Positions 32,608-44,837 are shown, counted from the stretch's first letter. The stretch is DNA of 64,000 nt from Blasia pusilla (GCA_050084515.1 CM114271.1:37758001-37822000); one strand, 5' to 3'. Notes: generated by a model from the sequence alone, not told the origin. Made by a program: numbers and translations.

Positions 32608-33236
32608 TTACACAGAATCTAAAACACCAAGAAGTGATTTAAATCTTTCAAACTTAGCAGTAGGAAGGCCTTTGGTGAAGATGTCAACAACCTGTTCGTC
32701 TCTCGGACACCACACAACATTGATGTCCCCACTTAGTACCTTTTCTCGAACAAAGTGATGCTGCACTTCGATATGTTTGGTTTGTGAATGGAAGAGTGGA
32801 TTTATGGACAAATAAATAGAACTAATGTTATCTCCCAAGATTACAGTAGGATCAGATTGGATAAATCGAAGTTCAGCCAATAGTCCTCTAAGCCATATGG
32901 CTTCCGTTGTGGCATTTGTCAATCCACGGTATTCTGCCTCTGTGGAAGATAGAGAAATTGAGGCTTGTTTCTTTGATGAGAAGCTCACAGCCGCACTTCC
33001 AAAGGAGAAGAAATATCCTGAAGTTGATTTGCGAGTTATTGGACAACCTGCATAATCAGCATCTGAGAATCCCAAGATTATCGGAGCTTGTTGGATTCCT
33101 CTATCGTAGGCAAGCCCAAATGTGTTTGTACCCTTTAGATACCTTGCCACCCTCTGATCCACCTTCGGGGATCAGCCATATGTTGGTTGATTTGGCTTAT
33201 TGCATATGCAATATCTGGTCGGAGTTGGTGATATAG
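32608..33236 (-). pseudogene. Copia RNase H
   Basis: The frame 33,162-32,608 encodes copia RNase H: FSDADYAGCPITRKSTSGY (first catalytic D), SLSSTEAEYRGLTNA (catalytic E), NISSIYLSINPLFHSQTKHIE with the TKHIE-x-x-H-HFVRE block, and IFTKGLPTAKF near the end. It is joined to the RT only through frameshifts between 33,163 and 33,236, where the sequence DIAYAISQINQHMADP is readable in another frame. It degrades the RNA strand of the RT hybrid in active elements. Confidence 0.9.
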
Positions 33237-34042
33237 ATAAGTGACCCCACCATTTTTTGGTACTCTTTCAAGTCCACCTTCTCCTCTTGATCATTAGAAG
33301 TAAGTCTCTCTGTACTCGTCGGAGTGGGCGTTGATTTGCAGTCCTCTAGGCCAAAAGTTTGAAGCAAGATAGCTATATGCCTTTCTTGAGTCAAGAAGGT
33401 CATTTTCGGCCCTCGCTTTACTTCAAGTCCTAGGTAGAAGTGTAAACTCCCAAGATCTTTCCTTTTGAATGAAGAGGAGAGTCCTTCTTTAAGATCACGT
33501 ATCCCTTGTACATCATCTCCAGTAATGATCAAGTCATCCACATATAAGATCACAATGACAATCCCGTAAGTAGAGATCTTGAGATAAAGGTTCGGGTCGT
33601 GTTTACTCTTTGCAAATCCAAGTTTGTTTAACATAGTCGAGTCATAGGTTTGATTCCAGATTCGATTTGCTTGCATCACGCCATAAAGAGCTTTCTGCAT
33701 CTTGCAAACAAGGTCTTCAGTTCGAGGAGCAGTAAAGCCTTGAGGTTGTTGTAGATATACCTCTTCTTCCAAAGTGCCATTTAAGAAGGCATTTTGAACA
33801 TCCATCTGCAATAGGGGCCAATCAAACATGACTGCAAGAGATATGATCACTCGAATCGTGGTCATTTTTGCAACTGATGCATATGTCTCATCATAATCAA
33901 TGCCTTGGCATTGTCGAAAGCCTTTTGCTACTAGCCTTGCCTTGTACCTAGACAACGATCCATCAGCGTTATACTTACACTTATAAACCCACTTTGTAGG
34001 GATAGCAGTCCTCCCTGATGGGAGACGGACCAGGTCCCATGT
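33197..34042 (-). pseudogene. Copia reverse transcriptase
   Basis: Minus-strand frame from the stop at 34,043 to 33,197. Visible motifs are SRYKARLVAKGFRQ, the MDVQNAFLNGTLEEEVYL block (catalytic D), CKMQKALYGVMQANRIW, and ILYVDDLIITGDD with the YVDD active site, then LGLEVKR. An in-frame TGA at 34,045-34,043 separates it from the integrase, and a frameshift ends it near 33,200. The family and order are clear; the enzyme cannot be made as one polyprotein. Confidence 0.93.
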
Positions 34043-35482
34043 TCAGTTGGCAACTATGGCATTGTACTCCTCGATCATTGCATGTTGCCAATGTGGATTA
34101 GTGCATGCTTCTTGGAATGATTGAGGCTCAATGGGAGCTTGCTGAAATGGTGTATGACTTAGAAAGAAAGCCATATGTAAAATGTAATCCTCTCGTAAGT
34201 TGGAAGGAAGTTGGCGTAGTCGACTTGACCTTCGTGGAGGTGGTAGCGCAAGTGTGGACTCCATATCGTCCAATCCTTGACCTCTTTCACCAAGTGTTGG
34301 TGGTGGATCAACATAAGTTGTGGGCCCTGAGGATGGTGTATCCTTGTCAGATTCATTTTCTGACTCCTCGTTCGTGGAGGTTTGAGGCCACTCTCGGTCG
34401 TTTGATTGATGCTCTTCGGAGTGGGGAGTGTCTTCATCAAATATGACGTCACGGCTCATAAACACCTTGTGGTGCTCCAAGGAGAAGAGCTTGTAAGCTT
34501 TCTCTCTAGTGCCATAGCCAATAAATATACATCTCACATTTTTCTCATCAAGTTTTCTCCTCAATTCTTTTGGTATATGTGCATAAGCTCCACACCTAAA
34601 GATTCGAAGGTGTGAGACATTTGGTTTGATGCCAGTGAAGACTTCTTCAGGCGTTTTCTCCTCCAAAGCCCTTGTTGGGCACTTGTTGAGGATGTAGATG
34701 GCCGTGTTTATGGCCTCTGCCCAGAGATAGTTGGGGAGATTTCGCCCCTTCAACATGCATCTTGCCATCTCAACTACCGTTTCATTCCTCCTCTCAACAA
34801 TACCATTTTGTTATGGGGTGTAGGCCGTAGTAAGTTGATGACCGATGCCATGATCGCAACAAAAGGTCTCAAATGCTTTCCCCATGAATTCACCTCCCCT
34901 ATCCGTTCGTATCACCCTCACCTTTGAGGGCGGCTCGCCAAGGTGTAGATGCAAGGATCCCACTGTTGTAGTAGATTGAGTTCTCATCAATGTAAGAAAT
35001 TTCTTGAGTATACCTAATGCATTGGATTTGTGTTGTAGGAAATAAACCCACATAGATCTTGAATGGTCATCAACTAATAGGATGTAGTACCTTGTCCCTG
35101 ATAGTGAAGCCGTTTGAATTGGTCCTCCAAGGTCGATGTGGACTAGGTGGAGGGGAGTTGGAGCCCTTGAGAGGGTATGTTTGTCAAAATTTTGCCTCGA
35201 TTGCTTGCCTCGTAAGCAAGTGTCACAAGTGGATATTTCTCCACTTAATTTAGGTAACCCTCCAACCATATTGTCTTTGCTTAACAACTTGAGGCCCTTC
35301 ATGTTAAAGTGCCCAAGTCTTTCATGCCAAACTTGTAGTTGGTTTGAAGATCTTGCAAATAGTTGAGGGCTCGGCTTGCTAAGAAGTTTATATAGTCGTC
35401 CATACCTTACTCCTTGGGCTTGGCATGCACTGTCGGCCTCTTGTAAGAACTCACATCCTTTGGAATAAAAAACTACCTTCAT
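34043..35482 (-). pseudogene. Copia GAG-pre-integrase and integrase
   Basis: The zinc-binding H-H-C-C part is seen in WHERLGHFNMKGLKLL ... CDTCLRGKQ. The catalytic core starts at HIDLGGPIQT and continues through LLVDDHSRSMWVYFL and RTDRGGEF. A single C-to-T change produces TAA in the YTP-x-QNG motif (about 34,808-34,810), splitting the core. After it, QNGIVERRNETVVEMARC continues in frame, followed by the C-terminal linker with proline- and serine-rich text. It inserts the cDNA in functional relatives. Confidence 0.92.
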
Positions 35483-35500
35483 ATTCTCTCTTTCGGTGAT

Positions 35501-36466
35501 CTAGCCGATGGAGATAAGGTTGTGTGTTAAAGCTGGAATATGCCACACATCCTTGATTGTATAATCTTCACCCGAGGGCAATGTCACTTGCACATCTCCT
35601 TCCCCAATCGCAGAGTGAATGGAGCCGTCTCCCATTGATACTTCAGGTCCATTCATCAAAGGTTTGTAAGATGTGAACCAACCTTTATTTTTGATCATGT
35701 GGTTGCTGGCGCCGCTATCAATGAACCACTTGTCCACTTGGTTTGTGGTAACCAATGTCGAGATAAGTCCTCGTGCATCATCTTCACTTTCTGGTGTGAG
35801 TGCTCGATTGGTTCTCCCATTCTCGGCGAGGAAGCTTCGCTGCTTTTCTTGTGGTCTCATTGATCGATTGTGGCGATCATTCCTGTACCAACATTGATTG
35901 GAGTCATGTCCAATCTTACCGCATATTGTGCACTCCTTCTTGCTGGTAGTGCTATAGGTCTTACCATTGAACTTTTTCTCGGTGGTGCGGAAGGTTTGGG
36001 CCTTTGGTCCGGATGTGTTGCGTTCTTGTGATCGCCTTTCTTCATATTGACGAGGGAATGTTCCCTTCTTTTGGCTGAATAGAGCGCTAGGTCCCGATTC
36101 TTGTCCTTCTTGGGCAGCAAGGTCGTTGCGTCTCCTTTCTTCGTCAAGTAGGAGTGTGCATAGTTCAGAAAAAGTAGGCGTCTTTTCTCTCACGGCTAGA
36201 GAGTTTATGAAGTCCCCGTAGGAGTCTTGGGCCACACTATTCATCATAGTGGCTGCCATGGTTTCATCATCAATTAAGACCTTAACTTCTGCCAAATCAT
36301 CTCTTAGCTCTTTCATAATGCTGAGGTGTGAATACATAGTCGAGGTCGAGCTCATCTTCATTGAGTAAATTCGCCTCTGCAATGCCAGTTTTCTGGTCAT
36401 GCTTGTGCTAGCATGAACCGCTTCAAGTGTAGTCCAAGCTTCCTTGGAGGTCTCTGCATGTTTCAA
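35501..36466 (-). pseudogene. Copia gag and protease
   Basis: A 321-codon open stretch. It includes the UBN2-type capsid region (DDETMAATMMNSVAQDSY, FSELCTLLLDEERRR), a CCHC zinc knuckle CTICGKIGHDSNQC at about residues 179-192, and the aspartic protease motif WFIDSGASNHM at about 247-257. The first part of gag upstream of 36,466 is out of frame (to about 36,700). A stop at about 35,501 precedes the integrase segment, where an intact polyprotein would read through. Confidence 0.9.
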
Positions 36467-37140
36467 ATGAGGGATTTGAGAATCTCGTTGACATCATCAG
36501 AATTCCAAGGGCCTTTCGATCTCTCTTCTCAAGTCTTTGTGGCTCGAGCATCCATATTCGAGGTCTTCTCTTCTCTGCCATCAACTATATCGTAAAGATC
36601 ATATGCCATCGAATGGCCTTCATCCTCAGACGCCAAGTGCCGTCGTAATTGCTCTCATCGAGCTTGTGGCTCTCACTCAATATGTTGTCGGTAAGGCTCG
36701 TCATCTTTGATCTTGATAGGTGCTCGCCTTCGATCTTGCTGGTCTTCCTTGCCTGCATATGATCGACTTCGATTGCTAGTCTTCTTCCTCTTCTTTCAGC
36801 TTGATATTTGTCCCTGTGAAAAAAAAAAAAGAAAAATAAGGTACAAACGGGTACACACTTCTCTTCACTTGCATGCTCCTGTTTTCTATCCAGAGTTCTC
36901 GTCCTATTTTCATTGTATATGAGTACCTCTATTGGGAGTATGCTTATGTCCCTGTCAAAAGGGTATGTGAGTTCGCTGTCCTATTCTCTCTCAGATATGA
37001 GTACCAATCTCACTCGGAGTAGGAAGTAGATCTAAACTGCTCAGTGCGATTTCAGCTTGTGAGAAATTGCTAGAGATCTCACGCGTAATATGCACGAGTT
37101 TCAGTTTGTAAGAAATTATTAGAAATCTCACATGAAACCT

Positions 37141-37152
37141 GCTCTGATACCA
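37141..37152 (-). promoter_or_regulatory. Primer binding site (initiator tRNA-Met)
   Basis: On the minus strand TGGTATCAGAGC directly follows the 5' LTR. It is complementary to the 3' end of plant initiator methionine tRNA, the standard primer of plant copia elements. Confidence 0.9.
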
Positions 37153-37372
37153 TGAAGTTTATTTCAGCAATTCTACTGAGCGGAATTGGTTGGTCAGCCA
37201 TGTGAAGAGTTTTATACATGAGCTAAGTGCTTGTTGCTCGCATGCTGTTTGATTGGAGCCTAACTCGTCTATGCAGCGTATACGTTGCACCCAAGTTGCC
37301 TCTGCAGCGTTTACGTTGAAGCCTCTTTGTTTACGGTGCAACGCGGCTTGTTGTCGTTTACACATTCCAACA
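37153..37372 (-). repeat. Copia 5' LTR
   Basis: A 220-bp LTR, TG...CA in element orientation, next to the primer site and the AGGAG duplication. It contains a short internal repeat (CAGCGTATACG / CAGCGTTTACG) between which the other LTR has deleted. Confidence 0.92.
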
Positions 37373-37377
37373 AGGAG

Positions 37378-38612
37378 AAACTGAAATGATCCTCAAATAA
37401 TTATGCGGGGAAAAACCGATAAAGTACTGTAAAGAAGCTACACTGGACCAGTGATTGGTTCAATCTCAGAGGAGGTGCAAGCTTTTTGCGTAAACTTGGT
37501 CATCTGTGGATCTTCTTGAAAGTTCCTACAGAGTGGACGTACGTCTGGAGACGTTGAAGTCTCCAAGGGTCCACGTGATCGATCATGTTTAGGATATGAA
37601 CCGCCAGGACTTCCAAGCCATGGTTATGGCAAGTCTACCAAGGTCTCGTTCGCGGCTTTAGACGAACTCAAGTCCAGAACTACAGGACATAGGTTGCTTT
37701 CGCTTACTCCCGATCGAGAGGCCTACAAATCTACATCTGTGGGCACCATTCGGTCGGCCATGCCACGAGAGCTTCTAGTCTCATGTACCGAAATCATCAT
37801 TATCTATTACAATACTCTATATTATTATTACTTTAGTATACCTCTTACGGAGAGTGTTTCCTTTGATTCGGTTAGAAAATGTTTCACAACCCAAGTGAAA
37901 CAAGAAGATTTTGTGTGTCCTTTCCCTTCACGGATTATACCCTTTTCCCTTTTCGGGTTTTATTTAAATTTTTTTTACTAAGGAACTGTGAATTTGGTTT
38001 CGTTTCTTCATAAGCACAAATCAGGTTCACGATGTCAGACAAAAGGAAGACTAACCGGACATTAAGACACATCTCTCTAAAGTCCTGTCTCTAGACCGTA
38101 AGGCTGAAACATGGTTCGGGAGTTTTTTTCGCGGTAATGGAGCCGGCATTGTTGGGAAATATTTTTTATTTTCGGTAATTTTCCAAATTTTAAATTTTCT
38201 ACACAGTTGTTTGGCTGATATTCGGAGAACGAACGGGAAAAAAATTTCCTTTTTGGACTTCATTCTCTACTAGTTCTCTACTAGTTGTAAGACAATTAAT
38301 TGAGTTCAATTTTTGCTTCCCCTTTTTGGAACTAAGTTATCCACGGAAGAATTGAACTTTAAATCACACACATTTATTATTTTATTTATAGTAAATAATT
38401 TAAAATTAATTCTATTCTTATTAATTATTAATTAATTATTATTATATCATAATTAATTAATTAATAATAACACATTTTTCTAATAACCACAATAGAATAA
38501 AATCAGATTTTCTAAAAAACCACATTGGTCCTAATTGATGTTAAATACAAATATTAATTTAAAATACAAGGAGTATTATTTCTGTAATAGCACCCTCATT
38601 TAAACTTCATAG
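37378..38612. repeat. PR-10 unit 2 flank, continued after copia insertion
   Basis: A direct continuation of the unit 1 sequence from about 8,840 to 9,975, including the 9,219-type block and AT-rich DNA. It ends in TCATAG (38,607-38,612), the target duplication of the following non-LTR element. No gene. Confidence 0.65.
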
Positions 38613-39441
38613 ATATGAAGTTGGGGCACTGAATATGAAAAACAAAAAAAAGACATGGGGGGCTTGAGGAGGAGGAGGACTATGGAAGAAGACTATGGCG
38701 GACGTTTAGAATTTTGTTTCTAACTATTTCCATAGTGATCCAATCTTTTCAATTTAAGGCCCAATGTGTTCATCTTTTCAAGCTTGAACTTTGGATTCTT
38801 TTTTTTTCCACTTAAGATTGAGATTTCCAGAGTTCTTGGGATCTTTGGACCTCCTTCTCTCCTAAATGTGCTCATAGATTCCTATACGCAATTTCATACA
38901 TAGCGCTCTCCTTATAGAGTGATACCGGGTTACCATCAGTTAAAGGGATTCCACTTGCTTTTATGGATCTTTTGATACGGGCTCGGCCCAACATTACGAA
39001 CTCATTCCCTCATAGCGGTCATTGGTGGGTGGCTCACTTCCTCCCCCACATCCTCTTTTTCCGTGTTTCCAATTTCTTTCATAACTTTCTTATCGAATGT
39101 CGGTTTTGGGCGTTTTTGGGCCTGTTTCGATCGTCTAGATGAGCTCGTTCTTTTGATATCAAGTAGGTTTTCTACTTTTTCTTCCTTCTTTGTAGGTGCC
39201 TATTTTTGTGTACGGGTTTGTTTTAGGTCAATTCCTCCCAAAAGTCTTCCTTGCTCTTTCAACTCCTTACCTTATTGTTTCGCCCCTACATACGTTTAGA
39301 ACATTAGAAATTCATATTCTTGAGCCACCTCTTCCGATACCATATCCATCACTTTTCCTTTTCAATTACTTTTTATATTTTTCTTATAGTAACGTTCAAT
39401 CATAAATTCGGTATTGCCTTATCTTCATCTCTCCACTACTT

Positions 39442-40209
39442 TTGCTTTGTTTGTTATCCTCTTGCTTTCTCCAAACCACGTTCCGTATGTCTTTTCTTGT
39501 CTTCGGAGACTTGCCTACCTTTACTTCTATGTCATCAGAGATGGAGTTGGATTCTCCATCTACTCGCTTATCTGGTTTTACACGCCCTGCTACAGCGGTA
39601 ACCTCTCCCCCTGGTTCACCTCCTCATCGTCGATCTTGCCATTTTCCTCCAGAGGCTAATACACCCATTCCACTGGCTACATTTCTTCCGGATTCTCCTC
39701 TTCTCCCTTCTTCGCCTTGTCCTATTGAGCCTAATCCTGATCCATTATTACCGAATCCTTCTACTTTGCCATCCCCACATATCTCAACTATGCCCTTGCT
39801 TCCAACTCCCATCTATTCTACCCGAATCTCCCCTCTTCCTCCTCCTCCTTCCCCAACCTATTTACCCCCTCATCGTCGGCCATCACCACCTCTTGCACCT
39901 CCCACCTCCTCTCCTTGTAACCCTTCTACTTCTCCATTTGTACCAAAGGTTCGTTGCATACCTTGTGGTAAGGACTTTGCTCCTAATGGGATCAAAAGAC
40001 ATCAACGGTATTGTCGATCCATGCATGGGCCTTCAATCCCTAACCCGATACCAACTCCTAGTGCACTCCCCACAACAACTGCTTGGACCTGGTTAAGCCA
40101 AATTGATCTCCTTCGCTCTTTCCATCCAAGTCTTCCTCGTCCTAAACTCTACACTCGTATTCCTATTGCTCTTCGCCCCATCATCAACAAGCTTTACTAT
40201 TCCCATTAG
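39442..40209 (+). pseudogene. Non-LTR element N-terminal region: proline-rich plus zinc finger
   Basis: A 255-codon frame, very rich in Pro, Ser and Leu, with a finger near residues 171-190: RCIPCGKDFAPNGIKRHQRYC. The C-x2-C ... H-x4-C spacing suits an N-terminal DNA-binding finger of RLE-type retrotransposons. After it come TAWTWLSQIDLLRSFHPSL and LRPIINKLYY. The frame then breaks at 40,207-40,209, and the continuation toward the RT (LLFPQWVLVLPPRG) is in another frame. It may be one ORF with the RT, interrupted by indels. No start codon can be chosen confidently. Confidence 0.6.
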
Positions 40210-40211
40210 AA

Positions 40212-42765
40212 AGGTTAGCGCGTGACCCCACAAATATAAATGCTTGGTATCTCCTATTACTCTTCCCACAATGGGTTTTAGTCCTCCCTCCAAGGGGGAT
40301 GCAATGGGTCATCGTGAAACCTCCACACGTATTCAACACTTTATGTCAGGGGATTGGGAGAATCTTCAGAATGAGCATGTACTTCGAGCTGAGGCCTTAG
40401 CTGCGGCTCATCCCACTCAACATGCCAATCATGGGAGGCCTTCAATACAACAACGCCTTCGACGAAGTCTACTATTGGGGCATGTTGGTGAGTTTTCACG
40501 TGCAACTCGAGCATTGGGTCCTCTTTCTCCGGCGGTTCCAAGTGCGGAAACAGTGGCTCTCTTAGAAGCTCTTCATCCTCTTTCAAGTGGCGATGCTCCA
40601 TCTTTTGTGGAAGACTATACAACAAACCTTGACTTGGAGCTTGACTTGGAGGTTTTCACTAGGGCTTTTCTGCATACTCCTCGCTTATCGCCAAGCGGGC
40701 TATCGGGATGGTTTTTAGCATCTCGCGATTGCTTTATCCGAGCAGATTCAGCAAGTGGCTTTGTCTCTCTATATAAGGTGTGTGCACATATGGCGGCACG
40801 TTGTCTCCCATTCTCTATCTCTAGGCTCTTAGGGGCTTGTCGTTTGTTGGCTATGGATAAGCCTCCTTCGTGTGTCGCCCTTTGGCTATTGGAGAGGTTT
40901 TATACCGCTTGGGTCGATCCCTATGCTTGCAATTTCGTCCTCACTCTAGTGCCCACTTATTTCCTCATCAATTTGGAGTGGCAACTCCTGGAGGTTGTGA
41001 GGTTGTGGTGCATTGGATTTGCTCCACTCTTGATATTCATCCAGATTGGGTAGCAATTCAAGTCGATGTGGCTAACACATTCAATTCAGTTTCTCGTGCG
41101 GCCATCTTTGAGGAATTACGTTGTGCAGGAGGACAACTCGCGAGCCTCATTCCATTTGTTCGCTCCTTCTATGCCTATGATACGCCCATTATTTATTCCC
41201 ATCATGCTACTTCTGGGGAATATAGTATTCTACAATCGGCTTGTGGCACACGTCAAGGTGATCCCATGGGAAGCCCACTCTTTGCCATTGCCCATTTTCG
41301 TGCCCTTCGAGCATCAGCGCAAGCATTTCCATCTTGTCTTTTCCCTTCTATTGATGATGACACTCACATTTTAGGTCCTCCTTCTGAAGTGGTTCCTGCT
41401 TATACCCATTTCGTGGAGCAACTCTCTTTCTTAAACCTTAAAGTCCAACCTAGTAAATGTGGAGTATGGTCTCCTTCATGCCTTCCCTCAACATTCACCC
41501 CACCTACTCCTAATTTTCCCATTTACATTGAAGGGGTTAGAGTTCTTGGGGTCCCAATTGGCTTCATCGACTATGTCTCAAAGTTCTTGGATGAGGCCCT
41601 TTTGAAAGACGTGGAATGGCTTCATTTATTACCTCATCTTGGGGATCCCCAAGTGGCTTATGGGATTCTCTCCCAATGTTTTCTTCGACGTCCTTCCTAC
41701 CTTCTTCGCACTTGTCCTCCCACTTCAAGCTTCTTACATCGGCTGGCCTCTTTTGATGCTTCTATCTTGGCAACTTTTGGTCAACTTCTTGGCCCGAATA
41801 CCTTTGAGGGAGAGGATGGTGTCTTTGCTTCACGACAAGCTATCTTGCCTATTTCTTTTGGAGGGGTGGGACTATCCTCCAGAGTCACATCTGCTCCCGC
41901 AGCCTTTTTGGGGAGTTGGGCGTTGGTAGCACCGATTATGGCTTCAAGGTTTCTCCAAGGAGATACACCTATCTTGATGGATCATATCGCCCATGTCGAG
42001 GAGGGGGTCTTGTTATTTCAACAACAACTAAGATTTGCACGAGCTCTTCTTCCTCTTGCTACACAAGCAATTCTAACTCCTTTCAGTCAACTAATTACAG
42101 AAGGGCTTGATCGACTTCAAGAGCATATCTCCGAGAATCTGCATCAAATCAACTTTTCCAGCATTCTCTCAAAGGCATCCTCCGACGTTAATCGAGCTCG
42201 TGTACGTTCATGTGCGGGTACCGGAGCGGGGGCGTGGCTTACTGCAAATCCTCTTATTCTCCTATTTCGTCTTCCTCGAAGTATATTCTCGAAAGCTTTG
42301 CGGTTATGTCTTGGACTTCCCCATCCTTCTCTCTTAGGTATGCCAAATTGTGTATGCGGGGATCCTATTGATGCCAAGGGTATCCATATTCTCCGATGTG
42401 CACATGGTGGAGAACGAACGGCCACACATGATGTCATTAGAGAGGCGGTAGCATCGGTGGCTCGTACGGCAGGATATACCGTTGGGCAAGAGCAACTCCA
42501 TGTCCTACCTTCAACCACACAAGCAACCTCTCGTCGGAGAGAGGATCTTGTTATGTCTCGAGGTGGATTACGGACACTAGGTGATGTGGTGGTTGCTGAT
42601 CCAACACGTTCTGACTTGGTGTGTAGAGTCGCACATACCAAAGGTTTGGCGGCCGAAGATGTAGCAAGAATCAAGGAGTTAAGTTATCTTTGTGAGACAT
42701 GCGATCGACGGATTTATTCCGTTTTGCAAAGTGGAAGTATTCGGTCATTTACATGTGTCTTTTGA
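40212..42765 (+). pseudogene. Non-LTR reverse transcriptase with RLE-like C-terminus, frameshifted
   Basis: Two overlapping frames (40,244-41,053 and 40,870-42,765, the latter 631 codons) need one indel near 40,865. In the long frame RPLAIGEVLYRL starts the RT, motif A is VDVANTFNSVSR (about residue 66), motif B is GTRQGDPMGSPLFA (about 128-132) and the active site is IDDDTHIL (about 162). Near the end NCVCGDPID...HILRCAHGG forms a Cys/His cluster, followed by RREDLV ... LGDVVVADP, a pattern like the restriction-like endonuclease. It copies RNA at a nicked target in living relatives. Confidence 0.8.
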
Positions 42766-43150
42766 TACTTTCCTGAAAACATGTGCTGACCACTCCTCGA
42801 GAATCATCACCTTGCCCCTTCCCGTAGTCCTTCTCTCTCGGTTGTTACTACTTATTTTAGGCAATGCATCTCAATGGCTTTACAACGTGCACAAGCCTTG
42901 GCATTAATACGTCGTGCGGAGGTGGTGGGAGGTCGCTCGCCTCGTCGTCCATTCACGTCTGACCAACCACTCGTGTTCTTGTCAGATTTGTTTCAAGCAA
43001 TCGATCGTGTTGCTCGTTGAGCCGGTGTTTACGTGGGCTTGTTGCCATTTTCTTTTTGCATTCTTTTATGCATTTTTTTACTCCTCTTTTGAGTTATTAT
43101 TACCTTTCTTTGTCCTCTTTTGAGGTTTATTTTATAATAAAGTGGTTTCG
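42766..43150 (+). other. 3' untranslated end of the non-LTR element
   Basis: Non-coding, with a T-rich, pyrimidine-biased stretch (43,040-43,140) and a final ATAATAAAG before the target duplication. It contains weakly coding-like text in other frames, likely decayed C-terminus (RAQALALIRR-type sequence at about 42,880). Confidence 0.45.
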
Positions 43151-44740
43151 TCATAGAAGTAAAAAAATCTCTTTGTGTAATATTACATAGAAATAAATTA
43201 TTTCCATAAAATAAAATTTTAAATAAATTTTTTTTCTAATAATTAAAAAAAAATTATCTCTTGGTTACTGGTTTATATTAGAATGGGTGATCCTAGATGT
43301 TTAATCAAAAAAATAATGAGATAATCTGGAAAATAGCAAAATATTTGTAATTTTTTCCGTTAATTCATATTTGATGGGAAGGGAAAATAAATCTTAACTG
43401 AGAAGGAATATTGTTTCAATTTTATTGGAGGATGGAATTACTTAGGGAAATATGGGAGAAGGAATGGATTTCATTTAAATTTTAATTTAGGAATGGAATA
43501 AAATTAATTTTCTCAATATTATGTTTTAATTTTCAAACAAGAAATATGATTATTTTAAAAAATAATACATTTCGTATTTGATATTTCCAAAAAAAAAGAG
43601 CTTCAATGAAAGACGGAATGATTTCATTAATTGAAATTAACCAAAAATTTAGATAATGGATATTATTTTGATGGAAAGAGAAGGTATTATTCACACTTTA
43701 ATAGAAAATTAAACTTATCTAAAATATTATTAAAATTTTAAATTTTAGAAATAGAGTATATTTACGGCCTCTATATGTGGGCTAATTTAAGATTTCCTAT
43801 TCCAGAATCCAGATGCGTTGTGTTTGCCTCGTTTTTTTCTAAGCTCGTTCACATGTCCAAGTGTGCATCCATATTATGTGGAGGCTTTGATACCTTCCGA
43901 TGGAAACCGCTCTCACATCTCGCATTAGGTCACTAAGTTCGGATTCACGTACTCAATCGAGCTCACCTCCACGTTCTACAGATCAGGAAGAACCTTTACA
44001 CTAGCTCTTGGACTCTCTCATTCCCTCATGCCCTATCTACATTCTTGCCCACAGTGAGGAAGCGCAAGTGAGGTCACGCTCTACCTTGCTCTCATCGTCT
44101 CACCTTGATTTGAGTCACGGCCCTCTAGTGACTCTGTTTGCACACGTGTTCACACTCTACCACGGTCTGCACCTCACAATTTTTTTCAGTCAAGGCCCTG
44201 TATTGTGTGCGTTTGCAGATGTATTAGCTCTATAACTTACCTGAACGTCTACACTATATCTCTATCTCTCTCTCATTTCTGCACATTTTGCTTATATATG
44301 CTCTTGGGTCTGCTCCATTTCGTACAAGTACTTCGTTGGCCCTCTACTTCACATTCCTTTATATTCGTCTTCATAGTTCTGGATTAGTTGTCTCTTTAAA
44401 TCTTGAATCCAAAATCCTTCAAGGTACACAGATTGGAATTATTTTATAGACGCTTATCTCAATGCGTCAACAAGTGCCACACCTATCTTTTTTTGTCTCT
44501 GAGTCTCCGATTCATTGTCTGACAAGCTCACCACCGCCACTTCATCTTAGTCACGATTACAGCTCAAATACACTAGTATACTCTCCACTTGATCTACTGC
44601 TCTGAGTGGCATAGCCTCTTGTGTTTGTTTACTGAATGTATTACAATTCTCACGAGCTTCTCTTGATTGTGACTAATTTTTGCATGTAATTCCTACTCGA
44701 TTGCTCAAAGTGACCATATATGCTCTTATCTTTGAAAATA
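43151..44740. repeat. PR-10 unit 2 flank, continued after non-LTR insertion
   Basis: Collinear with 9,980-11,565 of unit 1: an AT-rich portion (43,157-43,770) and then the portion with the CTCATTCCCTCATGCCC segment. No convincing gene; the shared short ORF at 44,008-44,235 is not conserved at its end between the copies. Confidence 0.6.
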
Positions 44741-44742
44741 GG

Positions 44743-44744
<2 letters not shown>

Positions 44745-44833
<89 letters not shown>
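44745..44833. repeat. CT dinucleotide microsatellite
   Basis: An almost pure (CT)n tract of about 89 bp. The unit 1 counterpart (11,570-11,603) is short and interrupted, so the tract expanded after duplication. Confidence 0.95.

Positions 44834-44837
<4 letters not shown>

Larger units (their letters stand above)
32403..37372 (-). mobile_element. Ty1/copia LTR retrotransposon, complete but defective
   Basis: A 4,970-bp element in minus orientation with recognisable LTRs at both ends (37,153-37,372 as 5' LTR; 32,403-32,582 as 3' LTR). It is flanked by a 5-bp target duplication AGGAG (32,398-32,402 and 37,373-37,377). The empty site is visible in unit 1 near 8,834. Gag, protease, integrase, RT and RNase H follow in copia order. 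In-frame stops and frameshifts make it non-autonomous. The 3' LTR is 40 bp shorter through two small internal deletions, one between short repeats. Confidence 0.93.
38613..43150 (+). mobile_element. Non-LTR retrotransposon with C-terminal nuclease-like domain
   Basis: A 4,538-bp insertion relative to unit 1, bracketed by TCATAG at 38,607-38,612 and 43,151-43,156. The empty site is at about 9,980. It has no LTRs. It encodes a proline-rich, zinc-finger protein followed by a reverse transcriptase with a C-terminal Cys/His and PD-(D/E)xK-like region, and no apurinic-type endonuclease upstream. That architecture resembles RLE-type non-LTR elements (R2/NeSL/Utopia-like) more than the usual plant L1 type. 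There is no poly(A) tail; the end reads ATAATAAAGTGGTTTCG. Confidence 0.75.
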
